A stretch of DNA of 64,000 bases from Sporolactobacillus sp. THM7-4 (GTDB lineage: Bacteria; Bacillota; Bacilli; Bacillales; Sporolactobacillaceae): positions 17,070 through 81,069 of the forward strand of contig NZ_SEMD01000008.1 in NCBI RefSeq assembly GCF_004153165.1, written 5' to 3'. Position 1 is the first letter of the stretch, and the number at the start of each line of letters is the position of its first letter. The notes under the pieces were generated by a model. The model made no database searches. It saw nothing but the letters and a program-made list of their open reading frames with translations, and was not told the DNA's origin. Positions 46,672 through 55,108 of this stretch are shown piece by piece. A program made the translations under genes and the position numbers.

Positions 46672-48315
46672 ATGAGCAGAATACGGGCCGTTCTTCTTAC
46701 AGGTCTTGTTTTTTCTTTTTATCGATTGAAAAAGCGGAAAAAACTTGGGGTTTCTCCGGCCATGGTCAATCGGCTGAAGAGCATCAGTCCGGACCATCAA
46801 CAACTCATCCTTGTTACCGCCCAAAGGGATGGCACGTCTTCTGCCTGGGTTCAAATGTTTGACCGAAAAATCGGGGGCAAATTCCGTTTAGTAAAGGAAA
46901 TGCCCGGAATCATTGGGAAAAATGGATTTCTCTCTGATTTTTCCGAGGGCTCGAAAGGGACTCCGATTGGCCTTTTCCCAATCACTCAGGCTTTTGGCCG
47001 AAAGGAAAATCCGGGGACCCGAATGCCCTACCACAAAATCACGGAAGATGATATCTGGGTCGATAATCCCGGATCCCCGTATTACAATACACTTCAGTCG
47101 ATGAGCCGGACGGGTGAGTCCTCTGAGAAAATGAATAATCCGCTGTACGATTATGGGTTTGTCATCGATTATAATAGAAAGGAACGGATTCCGGGGAAAG
47201 GCAGCGCGATCTTCTTTCACATTGCCGGGGGAGACTATACACTGGGTTGTACAGGGGTCTCCGAACCGGATGTGCTCTCCGTTCTCCGCTGGCTGGACCC
47301 GGCCAGGAAACCGGTGATCCTTCAGGCACCGGTTTACGAACTCACAAAATTTCTGAAGCAAACTCTTAAGAATGATGGACAAAGGAAGGGAAAAGCAATG
47401 CATCATATTACAAAAGTTTCACTGATCGGCATGGGCGCCATTGGCTGTGCTTATGGGCACAAACTTTGTGACCTTCTCGCTGGCAACCTTCGCGTGATCG
47501 CGGACAAAGAACGTGCCAACCGCTATGAAAAAGACGGATTGATCATCAATGGTCAGCGTTATGACTTTCATTATGTATCACCCGATGAAAAAGTTGAACC
47601 AGCCGATCTCGTCATCGTTGCCGTAAAATCTACACAGCTTGAGCAGGCCATTCAGGATATGCGTCACCACGTTGGCGAACACACCATCATCATGTCGCTT
47701 TTAAACGGTATTTCAAGTGAAGAGACGATTGCCAAAACTTTTGGCAAAGATAAACTGCTTTATTCATTGTGCAACGGTATCGACGCGAACCGCGAAGGCA
47801 ATCATGTTGACTTTTCTACATACGGCATCATTTATTTTGGTGAGGCGACCCATACCGCTAACTCGGAAAAGGTTCAGAGGGTTAAAGATCTCTTCGACCG
47901 CGCGGGGCTGCCTTATGAAATACCGGAAAACATGATGCGGGCTCTCTGGTACAAATTTATGACCAATGTCGGTATCAATCAGGCCTCGGCCGTTACGAGA
48001 GGAAAATATGGTACTTTCCAGACCAATGAGTACGCAAGAGACCTTATGATTTCGGCCATGCGAGAAGTGATCCGCCTGTCAGAAAAAGCCGGAATCGGCC
48101 TGAATGAACAGGATATTCAAAAACAGCTGAACGTCTTTGCCCGGATGAATCCTCAAGGCCGCACGTCCATGCTTCAAGACATTGAGAGCGGGCGGAAAAC
48201 CGAAGTCGAAATATTCTCCGGCACAGTCCTGCGCCTTGGGAAAAAGTACGGCGTGCCGACGCCAGTTAATAAGACGTTGTACCGGATTATTAAAACGATT
48301 GAGTCTTCATTTTAA
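46672..48315 (+). CDS. L,D-transpeptidase-like domain fused in frame to ketopantoate reductase
   Basis: One uninterrupted frame of 547 residues holding two unrelated proteins. Residues ~1-240 follow the YkuD-like L,D-transpeptidase pattern: an N-terminal hydrophobic stretch, GTPIGLFPIT, SPYYN, FFHIAGGDYTLGCTGVSE (His and Cys) and WLDP. From MHHITKVSLIGMGAIG onward the chain is PanE/ApbA (NADPH-binding GMGAIG, VAVKSTQ, LLNGIS, ALWYKFMTNVGINQASA), a cytoplasmic pantothenate enzyme. A good internal RBS (GGAAGGG) stands just before that Met at 47398. The joint may be a lost stop codon rather than a working fusion. AGGGG precedes the ATG at 46672. Confidence 0.75.
   Translation: MSRIRAVLLTGLVFSFYRLKKRKKLGVSPAMVNRLKSISPDHQQLILVTAQRDGTSSAWVQMFDRKIGGKFRLVKEMPGIIGKNGFLSDFSEGSKGTPIGLFPITQAFGRKENPGTRMPYHKITEDDIWVDNPGSPYYNTLQSMSRTGESSEKMNNPLYDYGFVIDYNRKERIPGKGSAIFFHIAGGDYTLGCTGVSEPDVLSVLRWLDPARKPVILQAPVYELTKFLKQTLKNDGQRKGKAMHHITKVSLIGMGAIGCAYGHKLCDLLAGNLRVIADKERANRYEKDGLIINGQRYDFHYVSPDEKVEPADLVIVAVKSTQLEQAIQDMRHHVGEHTIIMSLLNGISSEETIAKTFGKDKLLYSLCNGIDANREGNHVDFSTYGIIYFGEATHTANSEKVQRVKDLFDRAGLPYEIPENMMRALWYKFMTNVGINQASAVTRGKYGTFQTNEYARDLMISAMREVIRLSEKAGIGLNEQDIQKQLNVFARMNPQGRTSMLQDIESGRKTEVEIFSGTVLRLGKKYGVPTPVNKTLYRIIKTIESSF
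47398..48315 (+). other. panE: probable independent start of panE (2-dehydropantoate 2-reductase) inside the fused frame
   Basis: ATG at 47398 follows GGAAGGGAAAAGCA, and translation from here gives 305 residues, the normal length of ketopantoate reductase, which makes pantoate for coenzyme A. In the -1 frame just upstream, AATGATGG contains a TGA, so a one-base indel at the end of the first gene could have removed its stop. Confidence 0.6.
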
Positions 48316-48347
48316 AAACAGCTTTCATCCAAGAAAGTTGTTTTTTT
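48315..48347 (+). terminator. terminator after panE
   Basis: AACAGCTTTC/GAAAGTTGTT stem with a run of seven T. Confidence 0.8.
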
Positions 48348-48406
48348 AATGCCAAAGATTTAACGAAAAATCCAATCATTAGTGTGAACAAATCGTCACA
48401 TTTATA

Positions 48407-48421
48407 TTGTAAGCGGTTACA
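48407..48421 (+). promoter_or_regulatory. perfect cre site at the pflB promoter
   Basis: TTGTAAGCGGTTACA fits WTGNAANCGNWNNCW at all positions. A TATAAT lies at 48432-48437. The cre starts 74 bp before the pflB start and overlaps the probable -35 region, so CcpA should act on pfl, either as repressor or, given its position near the -35, by blocking polymerase. Confidence 0.8.
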
Positions 48422-48480
48422 CCTATTAAGATATAATAGAACCGTAAGAAGAATTAAGTTTCTGAAGGAGGATTCATAAT

Positions 48481-50736
48481 ATGGAAGCTGTAATCGAAGG
48501 CAACAAAAGCAGTTCAGCCTGGGATGGATTTGTTGATGGAAACTGGCAAAAAGAAATCGATGTCCGGGATTTCATCATAAGAAATGTCACCTCCTATGAT
48601 AGCAACGAAAACTTCCTGCAAGGGCCGACAGATGAAACAAAACAGCTATGGCAAAAGGTCATGCAACTTTCCGAAAAAGAACGCGCAAACGGCGGCGTTC
48701 TCGATATGGATACCGATATTGTTTCAACCATAACCTCTCATAAACCGGGTTATCTAAATAAAGATCTTGAAAAGATTGTCGGGCTTCAGACAGATAAACC
48801 GTTCAAACGTTCGCTGATGCCATTTGGCGGCATTCGTATGGCAAAACAAGCCTGTGAAGCCTATGGTTTTAAAGTCGACGACGAACTTGACCACATTTTC
48901 ACCGACTACAGGAAGACCCATAACCAGGGGGTACATGACGCTTATACCGATGAAATGAAACTGGCCCGCCATGTCGGCATTATTACCGGTCTCCCCGACG
49001 CCTACGGCAGAGGGCGAATCATTGGCGATTACCGCCGTGTCGCTCTTTATGGTGTGGATTACTTAATCGAGCAAAAGAAAATTGACAAACAAAATACGAG
49101 TAAAAAAATGACGGAAGAAGTCATTCGCCTGAGAGAAGAACTGACGGAACAGATTCGTGCTCTTGAAGATTTGAAAAAGATGGCGCAAAGCTACGGCTTT
49201 GACATTTCCAAGCCGGCAAGAAATGCAAAAGAAGCCTTCCAGTGGCTGTATTTTGCCTATCTATCATCTGTCAAAGAGCAGAACGGAGCGGCCATGAGCC
49301 TCGGCCGGACCTCGACTTTCCTTGACATTTATATTGAAAGAGATCTTAAAAATGGCGTGCTGACTGAAAAAGAAGCTCAGGAACTCGTTGACCAGTTCGT
49401 CATGAAACTAAGACTTGTCAAATTCGCCCGGACACCGGAATACAACGAATTGTTCAGCGGCGATCCAACCTGGGTTACAGAATCCATCGGCGGTATGGCA
49501 GTGGACGGACGGTCACTCGTAACGAAAAATTCATTCCGTTTCCTGCATACACTGGAAAACCTTGGACCGGCCCCTGAGCCGAACCTGACCGTGCTCTGGT
49601 CAACACGGCTGCCTGAGGATTTTAAGAAATATTGTGCAAAAATCTCAATTAAAACGAGTGCTATTCAGTATGAAAACGACGACATCATGAGAGTGGAATA
49701 CGGCGACGACTACGGGATTGCGTGCTGCGTTTCAGCAATGCGTATCGGCAAACAAATGCAGTTCTTTGGTGCTCGTGCCAACCTTGCCAAGGCGCTCCTT
49801 TATGCGATTAACGGCGGCATAGATGAAGTCCATAAAGTTCAGGTTGCGCCGCCGTTTACACCTGTCACATCGGATGTACTGAATTACGACGATGTGATGG
49901 AGAAATTCGATCGGATGATGGACTGGCTGGCTGATCTGTATATCAATACACTGAATGTGATTCATTACATGCACGACAAATATTGCTATGAACGCAGCGA
50001 AATGGCACTTCATGACACGAATATTCTGCGGACAATGGCCACCGGTATTGCCGGACTGAGTGTTGCGGCAGATTCACTGAGCGCGATTAAATATGCCAAA
50101 GTTCATGTCATCCGTGATGAGTCCGGCCTCGCCGTCGACTTTAAAATAGAAGGCGATTTTCCTAAATACGGCAATAATGATGACCGTGTTGACTCGATTG
50201 CCGTTGACCTGGTCAAACGTTTCATGGCTAAGCTTAGAAAAGTTCAGACTTACCGCGATTCCGTTCCTACCCTTTCAATTTTGACGATTACATCAAACGT
50301 GGTTTACGGGAAGAAAACCGGAAATACTCCGGACGGACGGCGTAAGGGCGAACCTTTTGCACCCGGTGCGAACCCGATGCACGGACGGGACAGTAAAGGC
50401 GCTCTTGCTTCGCTGACATCAGTCGCCAAATTGCCTTACCGCTATGCGCTGGACGGCATTTCAAATACGTTCTCGATCATTCCTCAGGCGCTTGGAAAAG
50501 AAAGTGAGACAAGGGTGGTTAATCTTATCGCCATGCTTGACGGCTATGCCGATAAAGGGGGTCATCATATTAACATTAATGTATTTAACCGAGAAACACT
50601 GATTGACGCTATGGATCATCCGGAAAAATATCCACAACTGACCATTCGGGTATCGGGCTATGCGGTTAACTTCATTAAACTGACCCGCGAGCAGCAGCTG
50701 GAAGTCATTCACCGGACTTTCCACAAAGCAATTTAA
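48481..50736 (+). CDS. pflB: formate C-acetyltransferase (pyruvate formate-lyase)
   Basis: 751-residue glycyl radical enzyme splitting pyruvate with CoA into formate and acetyl-CoA under anaerobiosis. The active Cys pair is C415-C416 (IACCVSAM), and the glycyl radical site is Gly726 in RVSGYAVNF. Length is close to E. coli PflB (760). The AGGAGG RBS is strong. Its activase follows 33 bases on. The enzyme marks the organism as a mixed-acid or lactic fermenter. Confidence 0.97.
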   Translation: MEAVIEGNKSSSAWDGFVDGNWQKEIDVRDFIIRNVTSYDSNENFLQGPTDETKQLWQKVMQLSEKERANGGVLDMDTDIVSTITSHKPGYLNKDLEKIVGLQTDKPFKRSLMPFGGIRMAKQACEAYGFKVDDELDHIFTDYRKTHNQGVHDAYTDEMKLARHVGIITGLPDAYGRGRIIGDYRRVALYGVDYLIEQKKIDKQNTSKKMTEEVIRLREELTEQIRALEDLKKMAQSYGFDISKPARNAKEAFQWLYFAYLSSVKEQNGAAMSLGRTSTFLDIYIERDLKNGVLTEKEAQELVDQFVMKLRLVKFARTPEYNELFSGDPTWVTESIGGMAVDGRSLVTKNSFRFLHTLENLGPAPEPNLTVLWSTRLPEDFKKYCAKISIKTSAIQYENDDIMRVEYGDDYGIACCVSAMRIGKQMQFFGARANLAKALLYAINGGIDEVHKVQVAPPFTPVTSDVLNYDDVMEKFDRMMDWLADLYINTLNVIHYMHDKYCYERSEMALHDTNILRTMATGIAGLSVAADSLSAIKYAKVHVIRDESGLAVDFKIEGDFPKYGNNDDRVDSIAVDLVKRFMAKLRKVQTYRDSVPTLSILTITSNVVYGKKTGNTPDGRRKGEPFAPGANPMHGRDSKGALASLTSVAKLPYRYALDGISNTFSIIPQALGKESETRVVNLIAMLDGYADKGGHHININVFNRETLIDAMDHPEKYPQLTIRVSGYAVNFIKLTREQQLEVIHRTFHKAI

Positions 50737-50769
50737 AGTGCTTAGAGAATTCAGGAAGGAGGGGTCGCC

Positions 50770-51531
50770 ATGGTATCAGGCAATGTTCATTCCATTGAGT
50801 CGTTCGGAACCGTTGACGGACCAGGTATCCGCTTTGTCGTGTTCGTGCAGGGCTGCCTGCTTCGCTGCAAGTATTGTCATAACGTGGACACTCGTGAAAT
50901 AGGCACCGGGAAACCTGTTGCTGTAGAAGACATTATGAAAGAGCTGAAGGACTACCTTCCATTTATTCAGTCATCGGGAGGAGGCATCACCGTCAGCGGG
51001 GGAGAACCTCTCCTGCAAATGCCGTTTCTTACGGAGCTGTTTAAGGCCTGCAAGAAAATAGGTGTCCATACAGCAATCGACACGTCCGGAGGCTGTTATG
51101 TTGATGCTGACTTTTTCCACAAGGCATTCGATGAGCTCGCAAAGTATACCGACCTCGTCCTTCTTGACCTTAAAGAGATAAATAATGACAAACACAGATG
51201 GTTGACCGGTTTACCCAATACAAATATTCTCGCTTTTGCCCGGTTGCTCGCAAAGAAGAAAATACCCGTTTGGATCCGGCACGTGCTTGTTCCAGGCATA
51301 ACCGACAGTGAGGACGATTTGGTGAAGCTTGGGGAATTCATCAGCACACTGGACAATGTCCAGCGCGTCGAGATCCTGCCCTATCACAAAATGGGCATCT
51401 ATAAATGGGAAGCGCTCGGACTAAACTACGAACTCAAGCGCGTTGAGCCCCCAAGCCAGGAAGAAATTCTCCGGGCATGCAACCTGTTAAAAAAGAATGT
51501 GGATCACAGCCTCGTTGCTGTCCCGGAATAA
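50770..51531 (+). CDS. pflA: pyruvate formate-lyase activating enzyme
   Basis: 253-residue radical SAM enzyme that installs the glycyl radical on PflB. The 4Fe-4S cysteines are Cys28, Cys32 and Cys35 (CLLRCKYC), preceded by SFGTVDGPGIRFV. The SAM-binding GGGITVSGGEPLLQ and IDTSGG blocks follow, and the C-terminal LPYHKMG is conserved. AGGAAGGAGGGG lies before the ATG. It ends in a strong terminator, after which array 2 begins. Confidence 0.96.
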   Translation: MVSGNVHSIESFGTVDGPGIRFVVFVQGCLLRCKYCHNVDTREIGTGKPVAVEDIMKELKDYLPFIQSSGGGITVSGGEPLLQMPFLTELFKACKKIGVHTAIDTSGGCYVDADFFHKAFDELAKYTDLVLLDLKEINNDKHRWLTGLPNTNILAFARLLAKKKIPVWIRHVLVPGITDSEDDLVKLGEFISTLDNVQRVEILPYHKMGIYKWEALGLNYELKRVEPPSQEEILRACNLLKKNVDHSLVAVPE

Positions 51532-51542
51532 CAAAAACTGAC

Positions 51543-51579
51543 GGTCTGCAAGCGCAGAAAAGCTTGCAGACCTTTTTTT
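51543..51579 (+). terminator. pflBA terminator
   Basis: GGTCTGCAAGC / GCTTGCAGACC stem with seven T, ending about 38 bases before tandem array 2. Confidence 0.88.
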
Positions 51580-51616
51580 ATTTATCTATTAAATTAAGGA
51601 AAATACGCCCGCTGAA

Positions 51617-52261
51617 GCAGTTGAGCATCGTCGTCCGGAAATTGAGATTCTCCTATCGGCAGTTGAGCCGGCTCTATCGGCAGTTGAGCTCGTCCTATCG
51701 GCAGTTTAACCTGTTCTATCGGCAGTTGAGCTCGTCCTATCGGCAGCTGAGCTCGTCCTATCGGCAGTTGAGCCGCTTCTATCGGCAGTTGAGTTGCTCC
51801 TATCGGCAGTTGAGCTCATTCTATCGGCAGTTGAGCTCGTCCTATCGGCAGTTGAGCCGGCTCTATCGGCAGTTGAGCTCATCCTATCGGCAGTTGAGCT
51901 GCTCCTATCGGCAGTTGAGGCGGCTCTATCGGCAGTTGAGCCGCTTCTATCGGCAGTTGAGCTCATTCTATCGGCAGTTGAGCTCGTCCTATCGGCAGTT
52001 GAACCTGTTCTATCGGCAGTTGAGCTCGTCCTATCGGCAGTTGAGCCGCTTCTATCGGCAGTTGAGCTCGTCCTATCGGCAGTTGAGCTCGTCCTATCGG
52101 CAGTTGAGCTCGTCCTATCGGCAGTTGAGCTCGTCCTATCGGCAGTTGAACCTGTTCTATCGGCAGTTGAGCCGCTTCTATCGGCAGTTGAGCCGGCTCT
52201 ATCGGCAGTTGAGCCGGCTCTATCGGCAGTTGAGCCGGCTGGTCCGGCAGTTGAGCCAGCG
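51617..52261. repeat. 21-bp tandem repeat array 2, about 31 units
   Basis: Constant core TATCGGCAGTTGA plus a variable 8-mer (such as GCCGGCTC, GCTCGTCC, GCCGCTTC, ACCTGTTC). The same core and several 8-mers occur in array 1. The edge units at about 51617-51658 and 52240-52261 are degraded or of the TCCGG subtype. Three frames, two plus and one minus, stay open (287, 194 and 199 codons), a result of the multiple-of-three period; I do not call them genes. Confidence 0.95.
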
Positions 52262-52277
52262 AGCAGAGCCGATTTTT

Positions 52278-52303
52278 GTTCCTGCTGCCCAGGCGGCAGG
52301 AAC
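52278..52303. repeat. inverted repeat at the array/cassette junction
   Basis: GTTCCTGCTGCC and GGCGGCAGGAAC form a 12-pair stem with one G-T mismatch and a two-base gap, 17 bases past the last unit of array 2. No T tract, so not an ordinary terminator. Confidence 0.7.
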
Positions 52304-52307
52304 AAAC

Positions 52308-52493
52308 TCAGTGATACCGCCGGATATCCCAGACGGCTAATTTATTCTTGCAATTTAGGATCATTTCTGATTTTTTAACACCTGAAATGATTTGTCCAAA
52401 AATATGTGTGTTATCTTCATTTGAACTATTCGAATAATCACCACTAACGATTGCATGACTGTTCAACATTCCTTTTAGATTATAATCAATCAT
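52308..52493 (-). pseudogene. truncated reading frame in the SagB/LlsB position of a listeriolysin S-like cluster
   Basis: 61 codons whose start overlaps the upstream gene by four bases (ATGA), so translation is coupled and the start is real. The first ~54 residues (MIDYNLKGMLNSHAIVSGDY and on) use the AT-rich codons of the cassette. The last seven (WDIRRYH) come from GC-rich flanking DNA after a composition break near 52335, so the frame is probably the N-terminus of a longer protein cut off here. In the listeriolysin S order A-G-H-X-B this is the SagB-type dehydrogenase place, but I cannot confirm homology from so short a piece. Confidence 0.5.
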
Positions 52494-52783
52494 TTTTTCT
52501 TCTTTCCTTTCATTGAGAAGAAAGTTTCGCCAATAATAACAAGCAAGGAAGATATAATAACACCCAGGAACATCATATTAGTGTTAGACGCACTTCCATT
52601 AAATTGATTGCCTGATTTAGTAATATGATAAAGCGTATGTCCAAAGAAATTTACATTGAGTGCACTGGCATTGCTCATGTGAATGTTTGCATATCCTACG
52701 AAGATTAAAATACATGAGAGTACTACAGAGAGTACAATACCCAGAACCATTTCAATAATAATTCTTTTTATTTGATGACTCAT
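52490..52783 (-). CDS. small two-TM membrane protein, possible LlsX-like
   Basis: 97 residues. A hydrophobic helix spans about 9-32 (MVLGIVLSVVLSCILIFVGY), an extracytoplasmic loop rich in Asn and Ser follows, then a second helix near 70-88 (MMFLGVIISSLLVIIGETFF) and a basic tail KGKKKK. I do not recognise the family by sequence. Its place after an ABC ATPase and permease corresponds to llsX, a small membrane protein of unknown function in the listeriolysin S cluster. Both ends overlap neighbours by four bases. AT-rich, like the whole cassette. Confidence 0.6.
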   Translation of the reverse strand: MSHQIKRIIIEMVLGIVLSVVLSCILIFVGYANIHMSNASALNVNFFGHTLYHITKSGNQFNGSASNTNMMFLGVIISSLLVIIGETFFSMKGKKKK

Positions 52784-53529
52784 ATCCTTTTTCTCCTCGA
52801 ACGATTTTTATAAAGTATTATCATCAGTAAACTAATAATTAAGGAAAATAATGTATTAAATTTCAAAAAGCTTGTAATAAGATACTTTTGCTTACTCCAT
52901 ATTAAGAAAAAATCGTTCATTAGATACTTAACAGGGATAAAATCACCGACACTTTTAATGTTTGCAGGTAATTGATTGAAATTAATAAACACACCGCAAA
53001 ACATATAAATCAAAAACAGACAAATCATACCAAATGGTAAAATAATTTTTGTACTCCTGATTAAAAACGCAATTAGAGTTCCCGTCAAGAGCATTGCCAC
53101 CGCACAATACAAAACATGTGCAAAATAGGATAGCAAATATATAGACGAAGGTAGTTTTAAATGAAAGAGTATAAAGGCCACAATAATGTTTAAAAGCACA
53201 TTAATTACTGTTAAAAACAAATAAGAAAAGATATCTGATATGACCATCTTTTTAATGTCTACGCCTAAATAACTCAATCGTCGATAACTATTATTTTGTA
53301 TGCTCTCAGCAATCCAAATTGGAAAGCTAATAATAAATATCGGTACTAACCCGATTCCTGTACTAATTAAAAAATATTTATCAATAAAATGATATCCCCC
53401 CCCTATAGAAAAATTGCCATAAGAACTAATCATAATTACCATCATTAACAGTGGGAAGATCAAGGCAAAAAAGATTGCGATTGGTATTCTAAACTGCATC
53501 TTAAAACTTAGCCACATATACTTAATCAT
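52780..53529 (-). CDS. ABC-2 type transporter permease (SagH/LlsH-like)
   Basis: 249 residues with six hydrophobic helices (about 15-35, 55-75, 97-125, 133-155, 163-182 and 222-242) and a basic C-terminus. Such single-domain ABC-2 permeases pair with a separate ATPase to export peptides or give immunity. It overlaps its ATPase gene by four bases. Codon use is much richer in A and T than the flanking genes, a mark of acquisition. The peptide gene at the head of the cassette is the presumed cargo. Confidence 0.78.
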   Translation of the reverse strand: MIKYMWLSFKMQFRIPIAIFFALIFPLLMMVIMISSYGNFSIGGGYHFIDKYFLISTGIGLVPIFIISFPIWIAESIQNNSYRRLSYLGVDIKKMVISDIFSYLFLTVINVLLNIIVAFILFHLKLPSSIYLLSYFAHVLYCAVAMLLTGTLIAFLIRSTKIILPFGMICLFLIYMFCGVFINFNQLPANIKSVGDFIPVKYLMNDFFLIWSKQKYLITSFLKFNTLFSLIISLLMIILYKNRSRRKRI

Positions 53530-54404
53530 CGTATTTTATTCCTTTCACAAGCCACTATATAGCAAGTATAGATGTTTTGATAACAAAGCGAATGCTCAAT
53601 ATTGTTGCCAATTAGATAGTCCGTTACCTTCTGATGGCATTCCTTACTGTTACAAATAATTCCATACTTAGTCAAACGTGGTGTACTCAAGTCGATGATA
53701 TGTAAATTATAATCATCCTTTAACTTCTCAAGAGAATTAATTGAACAACTAGTCTGTACTAGTGAAAAATGAGGAAAATCATGGAATAACAGCGACTGTT
53801 CTCCATAAAAAAGAATTGATCCTTCTTTTAAGATAATAATTTTGTTTGCCCACTTTTCGATTTCTTCAAAGTAATGTGTAATTGTAATAACTGTATTGTT
53901 TTGCGTTCTATTCCTGATTGTTTCCAAAAGTTGTTCTCTTTTTTGATAGTCCAAGCCAGAAGTCAATTCGTCAAAAAGATACACAGTTGCTTGTCTGTAT
54001 AGTACTAATGCCAGGGTAAGCCTTTGTTGCTCTCCAACAGATAAATCTTTGACATAACTTTTATATAGACTTTTTAGAGAAAACTCATTAAGAAAGCTGT
54101 TAAGCTGCTCACCTTTTATCCCAATGACTAAATCAATTAATTCGTTGACACGGATAAGATCACTGTAATCATTTTCTTGAAAGACAATGCCAATATCCTT
54201 TTTCTTAAAATTTCGCTTAATCTCGCCCTCATAGTTAATATCATCTAAGATAGCATTAATCAAAGTTGTTTTTCCTGCTCCATTTTCTCCTAAAAGAGCA
54301 ACCTTATCTCCTTCGTTAATAACAATATGTTTTCCTTGAAAATCAATGATTTTTCGATTATCTTTCTGAACCACCAAGTTATTAATTTCTATAAGTTCTT
54401 TCAT
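53526..54404 (-). CDS. ABC transporter ATP-binding protein (SagG/LlsG-like)
   Basis: 292 residues. Walker A GENGAGKTT (residues 39-47), Q-loop VFQENDYSDL, signature LSVGEQQRL, Walker B VYLFDELTSGLD and switch His TITHYFEEIE make a complete ATPase in the first ~215 residues. A C-terminal extension with four Cys follows, of unclear role. Type and length suit a peptide exporter of bacteriocin clusters. It is the first gene after an attenuator hairpin that separates it from the Cys-rich peptide gene. AT-rich codon use. Confidence 0.82.
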   Translation of the reverse strand: MKELIEINNLVVQKDNRKIIDFQGKHIVINEGDKVALLGENGAGKTTLINAILDDINYEGEIKRNFKKKDIGIVFQENDYSDLIRVNELIDLVIGIKGEQLNSFLNEFSLKSLYKSYVKDLSVGEQQRLTLALVLYRQATVYLFDELTSGLDYQKREQLLETIRNRTQNNTVITITHYFEEIEKWANKIIILKEGSILFYGEQSLLFHDFPHFSLVQTSCSINSLEKLKDDYNLHIIDLSTPRLTKYGIICNSKECHQKVTDYLIGNNIEHSLCYQNIYTCYIVACERNKIR

Positions 54405-54421
54405 CCAAATAGCTCCCTATC

Positions 54422-54466
54422 AAAAAAGATTTCCGAGGGAAACCAAATAGGTTCCCCTCGGAATCT
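54422..54466 (-). terminator. attenuator between precursor peptide and ABC genes
   Basis: Minus-strand GATTCCGAGGGGAACC pairs with GGTTTCCCTCGGAAATC, then TTTTTTG, six bases after the peptide stop. Such hairpins let the peptide be made in excess of its transporter in bacteriocin clusters. Confidence 0.8.
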
Positions 54467-54471
54467 TACCA

Positions 54472-54576
54472 TTAATTCTTTGCTGGAGTTGATGCACAGC
54501 ACGAGCATGAACATGAGCACGAGCAACAACCACCTGCGTAGTTCATTGCTTCCTTACTCATTACTTTTCCATACAT
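54472..54576 (-). CDS. Cys/Ser-rich precursor peptide, streptolysin S/listeriolysin S-like
   Basis: 34 codons, below the usual gene-calling limit. A leader of 16 residues (MYGKVMSKEAMNYAGG) ends in Gly-Gly, and the core is CCSCSCSCSCC followed by ASTPAKN. Alternating Cys and Ser is the substrate pattern for thiazole/oxazoline formation, and GGCC is the leader-core border seen in SagA. The ribosome-binding site is poor (AGG four bases before ATG). The frame stays open further upstream to near 54630, where GGAGAG precedes an ATA. Adding one base to the A-run at 54589-54594 would give a 43-residue peptide starting from the ATG at 54602. The modifying enzymes are not in this window. Confidence 0.6.
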   Translation of the reverse strand: MYGKVMSKEAMNYAGGCCSCSCSCSCCASTPAKN

Positions 54577-55028
54577 GTTGCCTGAGTGTTTTTTATTTTC
54601 ATGACCTATTCGTCTTCTCTCCAGGATAAAATTCGGTATGCAGATCTGGCTATTCTGAATATGTGTTCATTATAGATCGATGTTTTTGAAAATGTTGTCA
54701 TAATGTGTCGATAGTAAAAGATATTCTATGACATATATCACTTTATCGAATGTTTTGTACATGTGGGGTTTCGCTAAGGACTGTCTGGAAAATTCAACAA
54801 TTAACAAATTGAGTTTGCACTTTTTCTCTTAACCTTTCATTGCAGTCAAGTAGCTGAAATAAAGAAGATAAGTACGGGTACTTTGGTAAGATTTAAAGAG
54901 AAATTTCCTCACGATTGGAAAACTGATCAACTTCATTCTTCATTTTCCGGCCAAAATAGCAGTGTAAATTTTCGTTTCATATATGTGCAATTTAATATTA
55001 AAAATGACAGCTAAGCCTGCCGTTCGTT

Positions 55029-55052
55029 CGGCAATTGAGCTCTTCCTGTCCG
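55029..55052 (+). repeat. single degenerate unit of the 21-bp repeat
   Basis: CGGCAATTGAGCTCTTCCTG then TCCG matches the array 2 unit (CGGCAGTTGAGCTCGTCCTA) at 17 of 20 positions and has the same orientation. It stands on the far side of the AT-rich cassette. Confidence 0.65.
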
Positions 55053-55073
55053 ACGTAAGTATTGATCTCCATT

Positions 55074-55108
55074 AAAAAACCGCAGCCAGCGATTGGACTG
55101 CAGTTTTT
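55074..55108. terminator. nagZ terminator
   Basis: AAAAAACCGCAG / CTGCAGTTTTT stem-loop with A and T runs on either side, just after the nagZ stop on the minus strand; can work both ways. Confidence 0.75.

Noticed and set aside
48383-48400. Fnr or Rex site upstream of pflB (TGTGA...TCACA)
   Set aside because: The spacer is eight bases instead of six, so the palindrome does not fit either consensus.
51617-52261. CRISPR array
   Set aside because: Units are 21 bp with a 13-bp constant part and an 8-bp variable part taken from a few recurring types. Spacers would be longer and unique, and no cas genes are present.
51477-52378. Three long frames over array 2 (287, 194 and 199 codons)
   Set aside because: Overlapping frames on both strands are open together because of the multiple-of-three period; the first also overlaps pflA and its terminator.
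54327-54629. 100-codon plus-strand frame over the peptide gene
   Set aside because: Runs opposite to the ABC ATPase and precursor gene with no RBS; a shadow frame.
54780-54990. Remnant of a transposase beside the peptide cassette
   Set aside because: Translations give no motif I recognise, and no terminal inverted repeats were found.
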